Source: Plutella xylostella
Taxonomy: Eukaryota; Arthropoda; Insecta; Lepidoptera; Plutellidae
Reading direction: 5' to 3'
Length of the DNA stretch: 64,000 bases
NCBI RefSeq assembly: GCF_932276165.1
Contig: NC_064012.1
Coordinates: forward strand, 6,207,501-6,271,500
Position numbers and translations under genes: made by a program. Below are positions 1 to 11,807 of this stretch, in pieces; the first letter of the stretch is position 1; every line of letters starts with the position of its first letter. Below the pieces are notes generated by a model that saw only the letters and a program-made list of their open reading frames with translations, searched no databases and had not been told where the DNA came from.

Positions 1-245
1 ACCTAGCCGCAACTCTCATGAGATCCATGGTAGATTAATAATTCTGTATTTTCACTGAGCACATAATTTTCGGAATTCTGAATGGTTTGACTGGAACGCG
101 GGGTGCTGAAGTGTTATCGGCCATGCACTACAATGTTTACTAGCAATCGCCACTCGGTGGGATCTCTACAATCGATTGTATCAAGTGTGAAGTGTGACAC
201 TAGCTTATGCACCTGGAATTTGACTGCCCTTTTGACTTTACTTTT

Positions 246-355
246 GCCGAGTTGCAAGGAAAATTTGAGCTAATGTTAGCATTAAATCTATGTCTAGCAA
301 GGCAACAATACATTAAAAGTGTACATTAGCGTAAAGTTCCTTTCTGCAACTCAGC
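246..355. mobile_element. MITE of the CTGAGTTGCAGAAAGG family, copy 1
   Basis: Inverted ends gccgagttgcaaggaaaatt / ttcctttctgcaactcagc. Further copies at 28195-28327 and 48396-48546. Confidence 0.65.
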
Positions 356-359
356 ATTT

Positions 360-1770
360 ATTAATAAGGTTAATAAACTTGCCTCGCAAATTTGGCAGAA
401 TCTTAATTAGCTTGGACTTTTACTTACTCTTTGACAAAAAATACGAAATTATTTTTGTTGAGTTGCATGGTGAATGGCTTCAAAAAATGTATGGTAGGTA
501 TTATTACAAATAATCCAATTAATTATGATCAAATCTAAGAGCAAATTTATAAGTATTATTGTAAAATATTTTACGCACAAGTTTTTGTTTTATATTCTTG
601 GAGTCTAATTTTGGATACGTAAGTATTTCCTTATTTCGCGTTTCCACCATCCGTTACGAAACTATTTTCAGTGGAGTTATGTTGGCTGTTCATAGTGTTC
701 AGGTAATTATTTATAATTACTAACGTTGTTGAATACATGATTGTATCCTTTGTTCCTACTTAGTTTGTCAATGATTTATATTTGTATAGGTCTTTTATGT
801 AAATAATGGTGCAATTTTCTATCTGAATGTCTTGGGTTCTGATGCAATGCCGCTAAATAGCTATGTACTTATTTCTGTAAGGATATTTATATTATTCCAA
901 CCTTTTACCTCAATACCAAGTAAGTGCTTATGTAGATAAATATATAAGTAAATAAACTACCCAACATAAATATATAAACATGTAATTATGTTTGTCTGTA
1001 TTTGCTGTTGATTAAAATATTTAATTATAATAACTAATAAAAATCATTCTCGCCTTTTTACAACCCCTAGTCCTGACCATGCCAAAGGATAGAAATTCCA
1101 TTGTGACACCACCTTTGAGGGTGTCTGTTGTTGGAAAACAATGCGCTTTTCTATAAAAGTCGTACCCTTTGTCTGTCTGTTTGAATATCTGACCACTGCT
1201 CTCGCGGAGGCGTCATGGCTTCACCCTGTATTTACTACACTCTGTGTAAAAAGAGAGCAAAAATACGGGACATACTACAGGGTGAAATTTGATCATTGAC
1301 ATTTCCGTCAGCACTGCAGCCATCAAACAGGTAATGTGTACACTGTACAGTCTGGGGTAAAGAAACCTGAAGTTTCTCGATGCTCAGTATTTATAAAACT
1401 GCACCATGTATACATGTATCCCGGTATGTATTTATGTTCGGGTACTATGTACTGTGTATGTTGTTTGTAGTTTTTGCTTAGCATCGTGGCTTTGTTTAGT
1501 TTAATCTATTTTTGACAATTAACTTGTAGTCTAAATAAATAAAAAAACAAACAATAAGTATGGTATTTTATATTGCTGATATTTTATACATGGATTAAGT
1601 ATAAAAGACTATCAAGGGGGAGTCCGAATAATAATCGGGGATTTCAGATAATCCTGATCCTTCGCTACACGTACAGTCAGCATAAGAAATAAGAATTCAG
1701 GCGCGATTTAATTATTTATTTAAACACTTTATTTTATATAAAATATATATAGGTATTAAAATAAAAGATC
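360..1770. other. Intergenic, no gene recognised
   Basis: AT-rich. Short frames only; no domain, splice-consistent exon or complete transposon seen. Confidence 0.6.
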
Positions 1771-1771
1771 A

Positions 1772-2575
1772 TCATCATCATCATTATCAGCCCGTATCTG
1801 CCCACTGCTGGGTATAAGCCTCTTCCCTATCACGCCACCTCTTCCGGTCCTGTGCGAGTCTAGTCCAGTGTCTACCGGCCACCTTAACAATGTCATCAGA
1901 CCATCGGGCCGGCGGTCTGCCTATTCCTCGTTTGCCAGTTCTTGGCCACCACTCTGTGACTGCCCCAGTCCACCTGCCGTCGTCCCTCCTAACCAAGTGT
2001 CCTGCCCATCTCCACTTTAATCTTGTGATTCGGCTACCCACGTCATCCACACGAGTTTTACGTCGAATTTCGACATTGGGCACACGATCCACAAGAGAGA
2101 TGCCGAGCATGGCGCGCTCCATAGCCCTTTGTGCGACTTTTATTTTGTGCATGTTGGCTTTAGTGAGCGTCCATGTTTCGGCTCCGTAAGTGAGGATAGG
2201 CAGAACACACTGATTGAACACCTTAGTCTTCAGGCAATGAGGGATTTGGGACTTAAGGACGTCTTCAAGTTTACTGAAGGCAGCCCATCCCAGCTGAATT
2301 CGTCTAGCGATCTCCTTTACCTGAGAACTTTGTCCAAAGGATAAACTATGTCCAAGATAGACGTACTCATCCACTGCCTCGATGTGGCAGTTACCTACAA
2401 TTATGTTAGGCTGCACGTTTGCAGGAAGATTGGTCATGATCTTAGTCTTGGACATGTTCATCCTTAGTCCAACCTTCAGGGATGCTTCGTGCAGTTCTAC
2501 TAGCATGCATTGGAGATCTGTGACGTTCTCAGCTAGGATGATCAGATCATCAGCAAAATAAAAGATGGAGAGAAT
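1772..2575 (-). mobile_element. RTE LINE 3' fragment (RT C-terminal half)
   Basis: Minus-strand frame from FADDLIILAENV through YLGHSLSFGQSSQVKEIARR to KWRWAGHLVRRDDGRW and EAYTQQWADTG, ending in a (GAT)n tail at 1772-1790. A different subfamily from the copies in the channel gene; 5' truncated in the RT core. No stop inside the fragment. Confidence 0.88.
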
Positions 2576-2599
2576 TAACCTAGATAAAATAAACGATCT

Positions 2600-3835
2600 C
2601 TTCCAGTCAACCCTGGTGGTAAGGAGACAAGTGTCTAAATTCTTCATAACTAAATTTATTGTTGTACTTATACAAAAGTGCCTGACATTACCTATTTTCT
2701 ATTATTTACACATAATTTAGGTACATCTTTTAGAATTTGAGGGGCGATTAATATTTCATAATAAAATCTACTGCTGCGATCATAACAACGCGGACGAGTG
2801 TACCCTCCATACTCTATGGCTGTGATAGATAAAAGGTACATGCTGATTCCAAGATATTGAATAGAGTTGGTGTGCAGGTTCGTTACATATACAGGGTGTT
2901 GCAAAAAGGGTATATCAAGCCGAAAGCTACATGAGCAGCATGGTATATCTAAGCCCGAAACTGAAATCAGAATTTCAAAATTCGTAATAAATCTTCAAAT
3001 CATTTATAGTTTTAGCTGTTACAAGCCAAAATATAAATGGTATTAGAGGTTAATTACTAAGGATCAAACCTGTTTGATTGTCTCTTTTGTTGACTGTACA
3101 TAGATAAGGAAACATGCAATTCATAAACTAGATGCTTCATCGTGAGCTCATTTAGATGAACTTTCGCAGTTTTTAACTTTGGTAAGGTTATGGTTATGTA
3201 AGCTTATGTATAATGTATTAATATTAAAAGGGTTATCAATTGAAATATATTTTAGTATATTATTTTGTACTATACATGGAAAGATAGTTTTAGTGAAAAT
3301 TCTAGAGATATTGGGAAATACGAATAATTAGACAACGGTAATAAAGATGAAAGATTTCATAGTTCAATAAATCACTGATAAAATTCCATCCTGTATTGTA
3401 TACTTATCATAAGGAAATTAAAGGAACTCGGCAACGAGGAAAGGCAATCTAATTTCCTCTTAAAGCCCTTTATAATAACTTAGTGTAATGACATCATTAG
3501 CCAGTTAATTAATTTGTATTTTTAGGAAAATTCTGATATCATTTTCGCGACTTAGGTATAAAAGTCAAAATAAATATCTCTCGACAATCCGGAAATAAAA
3601 TAACCCACTCAAGCTTACGTACGTATATTCTCTTAGATAGTGATCAAGTTCTGATATCGTAATCTATTATTAGATGTTTCTCAAATTGCCAGATGGTACA
3701 GGGTGATATAGTGCGTCAATGGCGTATCAGATCTCTACATCTGTATCGGAGATGTCACTGCAATGCGCCACCATATAATCTAATGGTGTTTTGTAAATAA
3801 ATACATGGGTACTTAGCTTCAGGGAGGTCACTGTC
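2600..3835. other. Intergenic, no gene recognised
   Basis: AT-rich. A tacagggtgttgcaaaaagg end at 2889 resembles the MITE end type found at 23.26 and 30.32 kb, but no partner was seen. Confidence 0.55.
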
Positions 3836-3840
3836 TAAAT

Positions 3841-4005
3841 CGAACGAACGGGAATTATCACGCAGTCGGGACTCTTAATACAACGAGATAGATGCGTGGT
3901 TAGCGCTGCAGTTTTGTTTTTCCGAAGCTTCAGATAGCTACGCTAACCACGACTCTACCTTGTTGCATTAAGCATGCCGATTGCGTGACAATTTTTGTTC
4001 GTTCT
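3841..4005. mobile_element. Foldback element (GAACGAAC...GTGGTTAGCG arms)
   Basis: Arms of about 65 bp, imperfect. Related single arms occur at about 7086-7160, 41500-41600 and 41825-41935. Confidence 0.6.
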
Positions 4006-4198
4006 TTCGAGAGTGACCCCGCGGTCGTAACGTAAAATGGAATGTGAAAATCTGAGTTGACTCCAAATTTCGCTGTGGGGTAACTAGATGTACTTACAAG
4101 ATCTAAAAAAATATCAGAATGTAGCGTAGGTATCATTTCGTTATTTAAATTTATTCATATAATCATATCGTTATGTAAGTACCTTCTTTTATGTTTTA

Positions 4199-4356
4199 CA
4201 CTCGCGAGCAACGAAAAAGTTCCACACACAAAATGCAGAGTGACAAACGACCCTAATTTTAAAAATTAGTTGATGATATTCACTTGCTAGATTTTTACGT
4301 TTCTAGGAGTAATTTGGTGCTATTACATACCTGGAACTTTTTCATTACTTGTGTCT
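4199..4356. mobile_element. MITE of the ACTCGCGAGCAATGAAAAAG family (intergenic copy)
   Basis: Ends acactcgcgagcaacgaaaa / ggaactttttcattacttgt. Seven other copies lie in the channel gene. Confidence 0.65.
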
Positions 4357-4616
4357 GGAATTTACTTATATTATACAATAGCTAGAGAGGTAGACAGGCC
4401 ATCGGCTACACAAGGCATTGCTGCCAAGGTTTCGGGATAGTATTGGATTAGGGTGCACATGACATTTAAAAATCCGGGAAATGCTCCGTGAGTTAGCGCT
4501 TTCGCATAATCAGGTTACCGGTACAGGTAAATAAAGGGAACCCGATTCTCTATTTAAGCACCCTTAGAGCAACAAAGGACAGAAACAGTAGGCGTATTTA
4601 TATATAATATGCCTAA

Positions 4617-4657
4617 TGTGATGCCTATGTCCAACAGTGGGCCATGGAAGGTTGATG
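4617..4657 (+). repeat. RTE 3'-end remnant
   Basis: gatgcctatgtccaacagtg ggccatggaaggttgatga, the typical last 40 bp of an RTE. Confidence 0.6.
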
Positions 4658-4859
4658 AATCTGTTGCCAAATACTCATGTAATACTTTTTATTTTCTTTG
4701 TATAAGTTATTAATATCTTAATAATTTCAAAGTGTTGAAGTAACATTGTCCTTAGTCTACTATAAGCATAAAAAACAGGATGAATGAACTTCCCGTCTTC
4801 TGCCCAAATCGTTGAATTATCAGAAAGCAGATCGCACAGCATGTGGTGTAGATTATTAA

Positions 4860-4999
4860 GGGCTGATTTTTCAATAGTCAGATAAGTGCTATCTGAGGAA
4901 TAAAATTGTTGCTATCGCATCTGAATATTTGTATTAGACCGTGACAGCAACAATTTTATTCTTCAAATAACTCTTATCCTAACATTGAAAAATCAGCCC
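4860..4999. mobile_element. 140-bp foldback MITE with TAA duplication
   Basis: Arms of about 55 bp (GGGCTGATTTTTCAATAGTC ...) and 3-bp duplication TAA. The size fits a PIF/Harbinger-type derivative. Confidence 0.75.
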
Positions 5000-5109
5000 T
5001 AAAATATTTTCCATTTAATATTGTAAAGACCACTTTTTTAAATTCACGAATTATAAATATAGGTACTTACTTATACATATGTCTATAATATAAAATACAT
5101 ACATACATA

Positions 5110-5425
5110 TGCTCACGACTGTAATCCCCGAAGGGATAGTAAGAGGTGACTCGCAAGCGAGCCACCCGCTTTTCGCTGTACATTGTACTCATATGATAGG
5201 TCGCGGGCCGTATCGCCGTGTTTAATGAGTACAATGCCCTCAGGGTACACATCTAGAAAATAGATGTGTAGGTTTCCTCACGATATTTTTCTTCACCGTC
5301 AGGGCGATGTTATGCATCGTACTTAAATTCCAAAAAAAAACTCATTGGTACATGTCAGCGCCGGGAATCGAACCCGCATCTCTGGCGTGAGAAGCGGCGC
5401 TTATCCTAATGAGCTAACACCGCTA
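5110..5425 (-). mobile_element. tRNA-derived SINE, same family as 19.36 kb
   Basis: The head on the minus strand (TTAGCTCATTAGG, GGTTCGATTCCC) spans 5342-5425; the body contains ggtttcctcacgatattt and the ccccttcgggg-like end. A short poly-T (poly-A on the minus strand) separates head and body. Confidence 0.85.
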
Positions 5426-5429
5426 TAAA

Positions 5430-7085
5430 TATAAAAATACCCTAACATGAATATAAATAAGGAAATAAATAATAATTTACCAAATTTCAAAACACGGTCA
5501 TGCTTGCGGCGCAGTCACAGGACACAAGTGCTGATGCAGTACAAATGTTGCAACCTACTTCTTCGCTCCAAAGAGAACAATTAGCAAAACGTATTTACTC
5601 GGATAGGTTTATCGTAAACACTGATTATTTATTTATTTATTCGATTACACATCTAGCACGGGCACTCACTCGAAGATCCAACTGAGTACAAGGCGATGAA
5701 GCAACGGTTTTTTAAGTAGATAATCAGTATTGATAACATTAAATACACGAGATTGACCAAAACGACCGGCTGCGATTCTGACTGCGTGCTCCAGTGATTA
5801 GAAGTCGATAAACATGCTATTACATAAATAGTAAATTTATACCCAAGCTGTAAGCAACAGCACTCATAAGTTTTTTTTTTTAAATTCAATTAAGTAATAC
5901 AAAGTTACTCAAATAGTACATATAAAAATTTATAGATACACAATAAAGTGAAACAATAAGGTTCCTACAAAGTAGCTAGTAGCTACCTATTTTGTAAGTA
6001 TTTAATGTTTTAGTAACAACCCAAGATCTTCTCTCATCTAGGCCTATCGGTCTACCAATAACTTTTTCCACATCAACGAAGGTTAACTGGTAGAGAATGC
6101 TAGCTAGCATTAAGTTTGCTTTTGTTCTAATTTATTTTGTACGTTTGTTTAATTGTATGTTGTATGATGGTTGTATGTTATTTAATTTAATATACCTAAG
6201 TACCTACTACGGACTTCTGTACTGGTACTAGTTATTATTCTGTGGTACCATATAGTTACTTATCATTCGGCCTATTGGTCACTAGCAGCCGTAGCAGCAT
6301 AGGCTGGTATATTATAATCCTACTTATCTTACCTATTTTATAAAAAATACGAACGTTTGTGAGTATTTTAGTGTTTTATCAAAACTAAAATTTTATTAAA
6401 ATCGTAGTTAGCTGACACCCTGGATTATCACATTATAGGCTACTTTTTAAGGCCAAGAGAAGCTCGCGGAAACATCTAGTACAACATAAAGTACAGTCGC
6501 TTTTTCACGGTTTGTCCTGAAATAAATATAATAGTTCCAATTAATACGGTCTTTAACAATTACCTAGTTTGAATGCACTTCCGTTTTCATGACTTTATAG
6601 TTTTACTGTATATGTAAAACTATAAAGTGATGAAAACAACAGGAAACGCAGGAGAGGTACGGATGTTCCGGGTTTCCGGATTGTCGCGCAATAGATAAAA
6701 AAACATATTGTTATTTTATTTACTATAGGTACACTTAAGAAACTATTTGACGCTAGATTGTATTGTCAGGTTTTTATTGAAGATCTCTTTTACGATTCGA
6801 ACTCAGTAATTATAAACATAAATACGATATTTACAGTATATAAAAACCTAAGTAGAACACACTCTAGTTAAACAGTTACTATTATGTACGAGTTGGTAGT
6901 TTTAAGAGCATTTGCCATTTAATATACCACCACCAACTCTTAATATTTTTATGTAAGAAGACAGGTATAGGTTTTATACACAGTATATAGTTTGCAATTT
7001 AATCGAGAAAGTTCCACCTGTGATGCTTGAGTTGATAATATGACTCAATAGAAATAATATGGTTGAAGCGGGACTACTCTAACTT
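5430..7085. other. Intergenic, no gene recognised
   Basis: Nothing beyond the short hairpin at 6593. The reading frames at 5500-5890 show no family motif. Confidence 0.55.
6593..6627. repeat. Short hairpin, 14-bp perfect arms
   Basis: ctttatagttttac and its inverse around tgtatat. May be a minimal foldback or a chance structure in AT-rich DNA. Confidence 0.5.
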
Positions 7086-7579
7086 AACAATAAACAAACG
7101 AACGAGAGCTGCCATGCAATGGGTACGCTTAATACAATGTCATAGAGTTGTGGTTAGCACAGCAACGCTCCGTTTGTCGTAAGCTCGAGCCCCCAGCTAC
7201 GAATTTTATGGGAATAGCCTTTTCATCATAAATTCATAACCCACTACGCTATTCGTGTTAAAGTTTTTTTTATTATTTTGAGACATGTTTGCGAGTAAAG
7301 TTGCCATAAAATGGTAAGTACCTACGCAGCTTACTGACAGTTTTCTCTGATATGGCTTGTTTTGTAGCTATTTCTTTATAGGTTTCTAGTGGTTTTCCCA
7401 TAGTTTGCCATACTGTCTTTGATTCGCGTTTAGCTTAGCTTATGTAATGGCTGCTTTGAGCCCTTTCTGTTGTTCAACTTTCTTGAATCTTGATACTGGA
7501 AGGACATCGGAGACTTTGGAAATTAATTTGCACCGATAATATTATACAGAGTGTTGCAAAAGTGGTTTACTAAGCCTAA

Positions 7580-7710
7580 GGGCCGGAACACATAAACACG
7601 ATGCGACGTCGTGTCGTGAAAACGTCTTCTTCCTACTCACAGGTGTTTAATGGGAGAGAGCGAGAGAGTGGCACGACGCGACGTCGTATCGTGTTTATGT
7701 GTTCCGGCCC
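7580..7710. mobile_element. 131-bp foldback MITE with 9-bp duplication
   Basis: 39-bp arms (GGGCCGGAACACATAAACAC...) with two mismatches, flanked by the 9-bp direct repeat TAAGCCTAA (7571-7579 and 7711-7719). The 9-bp size fits Mutator-like elements. Confidence 0.82.
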
Positions 7711-7719
7711 TAAGCCTAA

Positions 7720-8930
7720 AGAGAGTAACTCAGTAGGTCGTTCTAAACAACTTTGATAGGTACAAATAATTCTTTATTCACCAAAAAAAAATTGTAGTTA
7801 CTTATATTCATAGTAGGTAAAAAGTCACGTGTCCATAAAGTTTTTTAACTAAGTAAATAAAAGTGTTGCTACCAAAATAACGTGAGCAGTAGGTATTTTT
7901 ATGTTTTTTGTGTTATTGTAATTAATAATTGAGTTAAGTACGGATCAAAAAATTGGCCTTCTGACTTTTTGTTATATATTAAATCAATTATTGACTAGAA
8001 TATGGATCAAAAAATTGGCTTTAACTTTACCTTTCCTATTGTTTGGAGAAAATTTCCTATTGTTTTATCAAATTATGATATATTTTTCGTTGAGGGAGGC
8101 TTATAATACGTTTAATACTTTGAAGTAGTCTGAAATTTCAACTCGACCTTGTACCTCCCCGTATAAGTGGGCTTATTCCTTATGTTTTGAATTCAAGATT
8201 TCACATTTTGTAAGTAGATACTTACATTATGGAAACAAATTTTATGATGTACGTACGTATCTTTCTTTTTTTACTTTTCGGAAAGCTGTATTTAGCTTAA
8301 TTTTAGTCTTCTGTGACAATCTAAAATGACCCCCTTCATCTCCCTGTAACACTATGTATAAGTATTATCTTGCTTATCAATACTTACCTACATATAATCC
8401 GGAATCCTTCTATTGTCCATTAAATGTATGTAAGTAATATCAAAGATTCTTTTCGTTTGTTAATACGCTTCCAAGGGAGATAATCTGTTTTGAACATTTT
8501 CTGTAGATCTACTGAAGGACTTACCTAGGTAACGTCGAACCGACTGAATATTTAGGAGTATCGTATTTATGTAGTAAATGCGTTGGACTGAGGATAAAAT
8601 ATTTACCTTGGTACATTTTATGATCTACATGTAGGACTGTAGTTATGTACAAAATAATAAAATTAATAAACCATATTAATATTTATATAAGTAAGTAAAT
8701 AAAACCATGGGTTGGTACCATGTAGGTAAAATACACGGCTTCATAATAAATAATACCTAACTTTCTTCTGGATATATCTCCACTCAACCGAAAATCTTTT
8801 TCTAAAGATTTTTACTTTTTGCGTATGGTCATTTTCAAATGCAGCTTTACAGATACACTATTGTGCCTTGTCTTACTCAAACACGGTAAATTTTGGAATG
8901 AAAAGAGGGTTTGTTACTTTGATAAGGTTA
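7720..8930. other. Intergenic, no gene recognised
   Basis: AT-rich; no exon or element ends recognised. Confidence 0.55.
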
Positions 8931-8934
8931 AAAG

Positions 8935-9087
8935 TATATCAGGTAGATGATGATCAGTATAATATATAGTATATCAAGTAGATGTGAGACTAGGCCTGAA
9001 TCCCTTCCTTCATTGGAAGCAGAACCGGGCCCCAGCAGTGCGGACGTGATGGGTCGTGATGATATCAAGTAGATGATGATCAGTACC
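8935..9087 (-). repeat. Repeat fragment between direct repeats
   Basis: A 22-bp near-direct repeat atatcaagtagatgatgatc flanks a block (catcacgacccatcacgtcc on the minus strand, gcctagtctcac) that recurs in diverged form at 25070-25155. Confidence 0.55.
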
Positions 9088-9686
9088 TAAGTAATCAAGA
9101 AGCTTATTTAATATCTTCCACTGCTGGACAGCCTTTCGCAAGTACCTATGCCAGGCTGCCAGCTGAGGTATATAACTGTTTACAGCTTTAGGTTTTTTTA
9201 ATCTATATAATCTCTCCACTAAGCAGTCCATATTTGGATATTTATCATTAAGGAAAGATAAAATAAAACAGCAAATTTGATAATGATAACGTAAGGTTAG
9301 AACTAGTGAACTAGGTAGATGTCACCACTGATTTACCTTTACATTTCGGTAAGTTTGTTACGTTAGTTACCGACCATGCCGTTATGACTATGACCGGAGG
9401 TATAATAATGTAATTAGGTATGGCATTCAGTAACTTATCAAACTTACTCACTATTATTAAAAAAGAATTGTAAATATAGGTACTTAGGTTCTTCTTCTAA
9501 TTGAACTAGCCTCGCGCCTGTCCTCTTTAATCTTTTCCATGAAGTTATGTTTTGAGAAGGCTCTTGAGTGCAGGACAGAATACTCTTAAGTTAGTCGGTT
9601 AAAGGCCGACACTACCTGGGTCGCCTTCCCAGGTGTCTGTGTAGATTTCCCTCCAGGAGTGCAAAAAAAAAATATTAATAATATAT

Positions 9687-9688
<2 letters not shown>

Positions 9689-9723
<35 letters not shown>
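9689..9723. repeat. AT microsatellite
   Basis: About 16 AT units in an uninterrupted run, followed by further AT-rich imperfect repeat. Confidence 0.9.
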
Positions 9724-9728
<5 letters not shown>

Positions 9729-9729
9729 A

Positions 9730-11225
9730 AATATATATATTATAAGCTTCCACATTGAGTAGTGAGTAGTTAAAAGATGAAGATAAAAAACAACCAAACT
9801 CTCACAATATATTGATCTCTCAAAAAGGCACGGACATAAAGTCTGTGGAGTGATAATAAAATCTAAAAAAAAAAAAAAAAAGAATACTCTTAAGCATAGT
9901 GATTAGTGAGTAAGTAGTGAGTGTATCTAGGTGTATACTCGTAGCTGCAAGTGAGATTATAATACCTACATCCAAGCTTGTAAGCACTTATCGTAACCTG
10001 AACCTACATCAAAGCAATCATTTTAAAAAGTGGAGATATGAAAAGATTACGTACCTGCAGATGCAATCCTGACGAAAATAGATTTATCGTGTAGATTCTT
10101 TATAATATCTAAGATCATTCAGTTGATTAAATATGTACTTAATTAAATACCTAAAGTACATACAGATTTAGGTAACTGCCTTTACAGTAGTTATACAATA
10201 GATATGTATGTACCGTTAGAAATTTATTTAATGTATTTAGTGTAATTGGGTATTACTCATAATAAGTACGTTATTGTTTAATCGGTCAGAATAGCAATGT
10301 GATGATTGGATAGGTAAATGACCTGCAAAGGGCAAACACTCGTTGAAACAGAAGATATTATATTGATTAACTGGGGAACCCCTTAGATGAATGTTCTAAA
10401 TGAAGGTGACTCATAAAGTAATATTCCGAGTTAAAAGTTACTTACTTAATTATTAGCACAACAAACAGTTTGATCCTAAGTCACAGATGAAAGATAGAAG
10501 ATGAGTGGATGAATATTAAAATTTAATCTAAGTATACTTTGAAGAAAATTATTCATCTCGATCGGTTCAGTAAAATTAAGTTCAAGATTTTTTTTGTAAA
10601 CATTTTTTTTAGTTTCCTAATTATTAAATTAATAAAAAAAATGTCCGTTCGTAATTTGATCTGGGAATTTGGCCATTTTTGTGGAGCTACATGGCCATTT
10701 GGTTACTGGAAAACTGATAAATTAACTTTCACACCGCTTATTAGATCGGTAGATTGGAATTATATAACAATTAGTAAATCTAAATCTATGTATGTATGTA
10801 CTCAAATAAAACCAACTTAATTAATTTCACTTTATCGTTTATTTAAAGCTGTTTGCATTGCCTAATACGAGTAATAGTAATCACACTTGGGAAAACACAT
10901 CAATTTATAAATATATTGATAGTAAATATCAAAATTAACAGTTCATGCGTGTTTAGTGTTTACATAAAACCCCCATTTACCTGTATAACATTATCTATTT
11001 ATGTGGCTCACTAAGCTGAGCTTAACTCTGCATGTTTTAATCCCCCGCTAAATACCACAGACCATTAACTAGTTTTATTTTAACTATTTCAAATCAAACA
11101 TTAACAACCGGCACAGTGTTTATATTGTAAAGAGCCGGGACAGATATTGTGAAGTATGAGAGTAAGTATTGATCGTGAGTAAATATTACATTATATAATA
11201 AATATATACTTGAATAATAATAACT
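9730..11225. other. Intergenic, downstream of the channel gene
   Basis: AT-rich. The longest frame (10539-10820) has biased low-complexity composition and no recognisable motif. Confidence 0.55.
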
Positions 11226-11231
11226 TTTATT
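11226..11231 (-). terminator. Candidate polyadenylation signal of the channel gene
   Basis: Reads AATAAA on the minus strand about 350 nt past the stop codon. In such AT-rich DNA this is only suggestive. Confidence 0.3.
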
Positions 11232-11577
11232 TCATTTAAAGCTTAGCCTAGATTACATACAAGGTTGGGACCGCCTAGTAAGTAAACAATATCTGTGACA
11301 GATGGCCCCGCTCTTTTAATATATTAATGTTCTCTCCTTTCCTCATTCTAGTTATATCTGATGTTCCAGCTGGTTTGAGGGCGTCCTGCGCTATCCCTGC
11401 CTGTTCAAGGTCTCCAATCTGCCACAACGTAGGTATTACGTGCGTACTTAACTTTAATTTCGAGCTGTGTAAATCTAGAACAATTACTACCAGTTTCTTA
11501 TTTAGTTGAACAGTGCGCAAAAAGCAGATCATAGTTTTTCTTAATTACTTAATTCTCTCAGTAATCTCTTGCTTAAT

Positions 11578-11807
11578 CTAGTACTTGAGTGCATCTCTCT
11601 TCGAGAGTCCCGGCGGCTTCCAAGCGTCTCTCTTTCTCTCCTGCACAAGGATCTGTTGGGTCTTCGTCCACTGCTTCTGCTGAGGTTCCCGCGTCTGTGA
11701 GGGGAGGACTGCGTCGTACGCCATCTTGAATATGAAGAAGATCACGAAGTCTATGGCTGATATGAGAGTGAAGCCCAGCATCAGGCTCAGCAAGCCACCG
11801 AACGATG
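11578..11807 (-). CDS. Pickpocket channel exon 12 (TM2, C-terminus and stop)
   Basis: Phase 1 to stop: ASFGGLLSLMLGFTLISAID then FVIFFIFK, the pore-lining helix, followed by a polar C-terminal tail rich in Gln and Lys and a TAG stop. Acceptor CTTTCAG. Confidence 0.93.

Noticed and set aside
319..513. 64-residue open frame near the window start
   Set aside because: No motif, AT-rich composition, overlaps the end of a MITE; length is within chance.
5342..5425. Possible tRNA gene
   Set aside because: A and B boxes belong to the SINE head; no intact acceptor stem and the SINE body follows directly. The same applies at 19.6 and 35.05 kb.
10539..10820. 93-residue open frame with Phe/Lys-rich start
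   Set aside because: Low-complexity, no family resemblance, no splice context.
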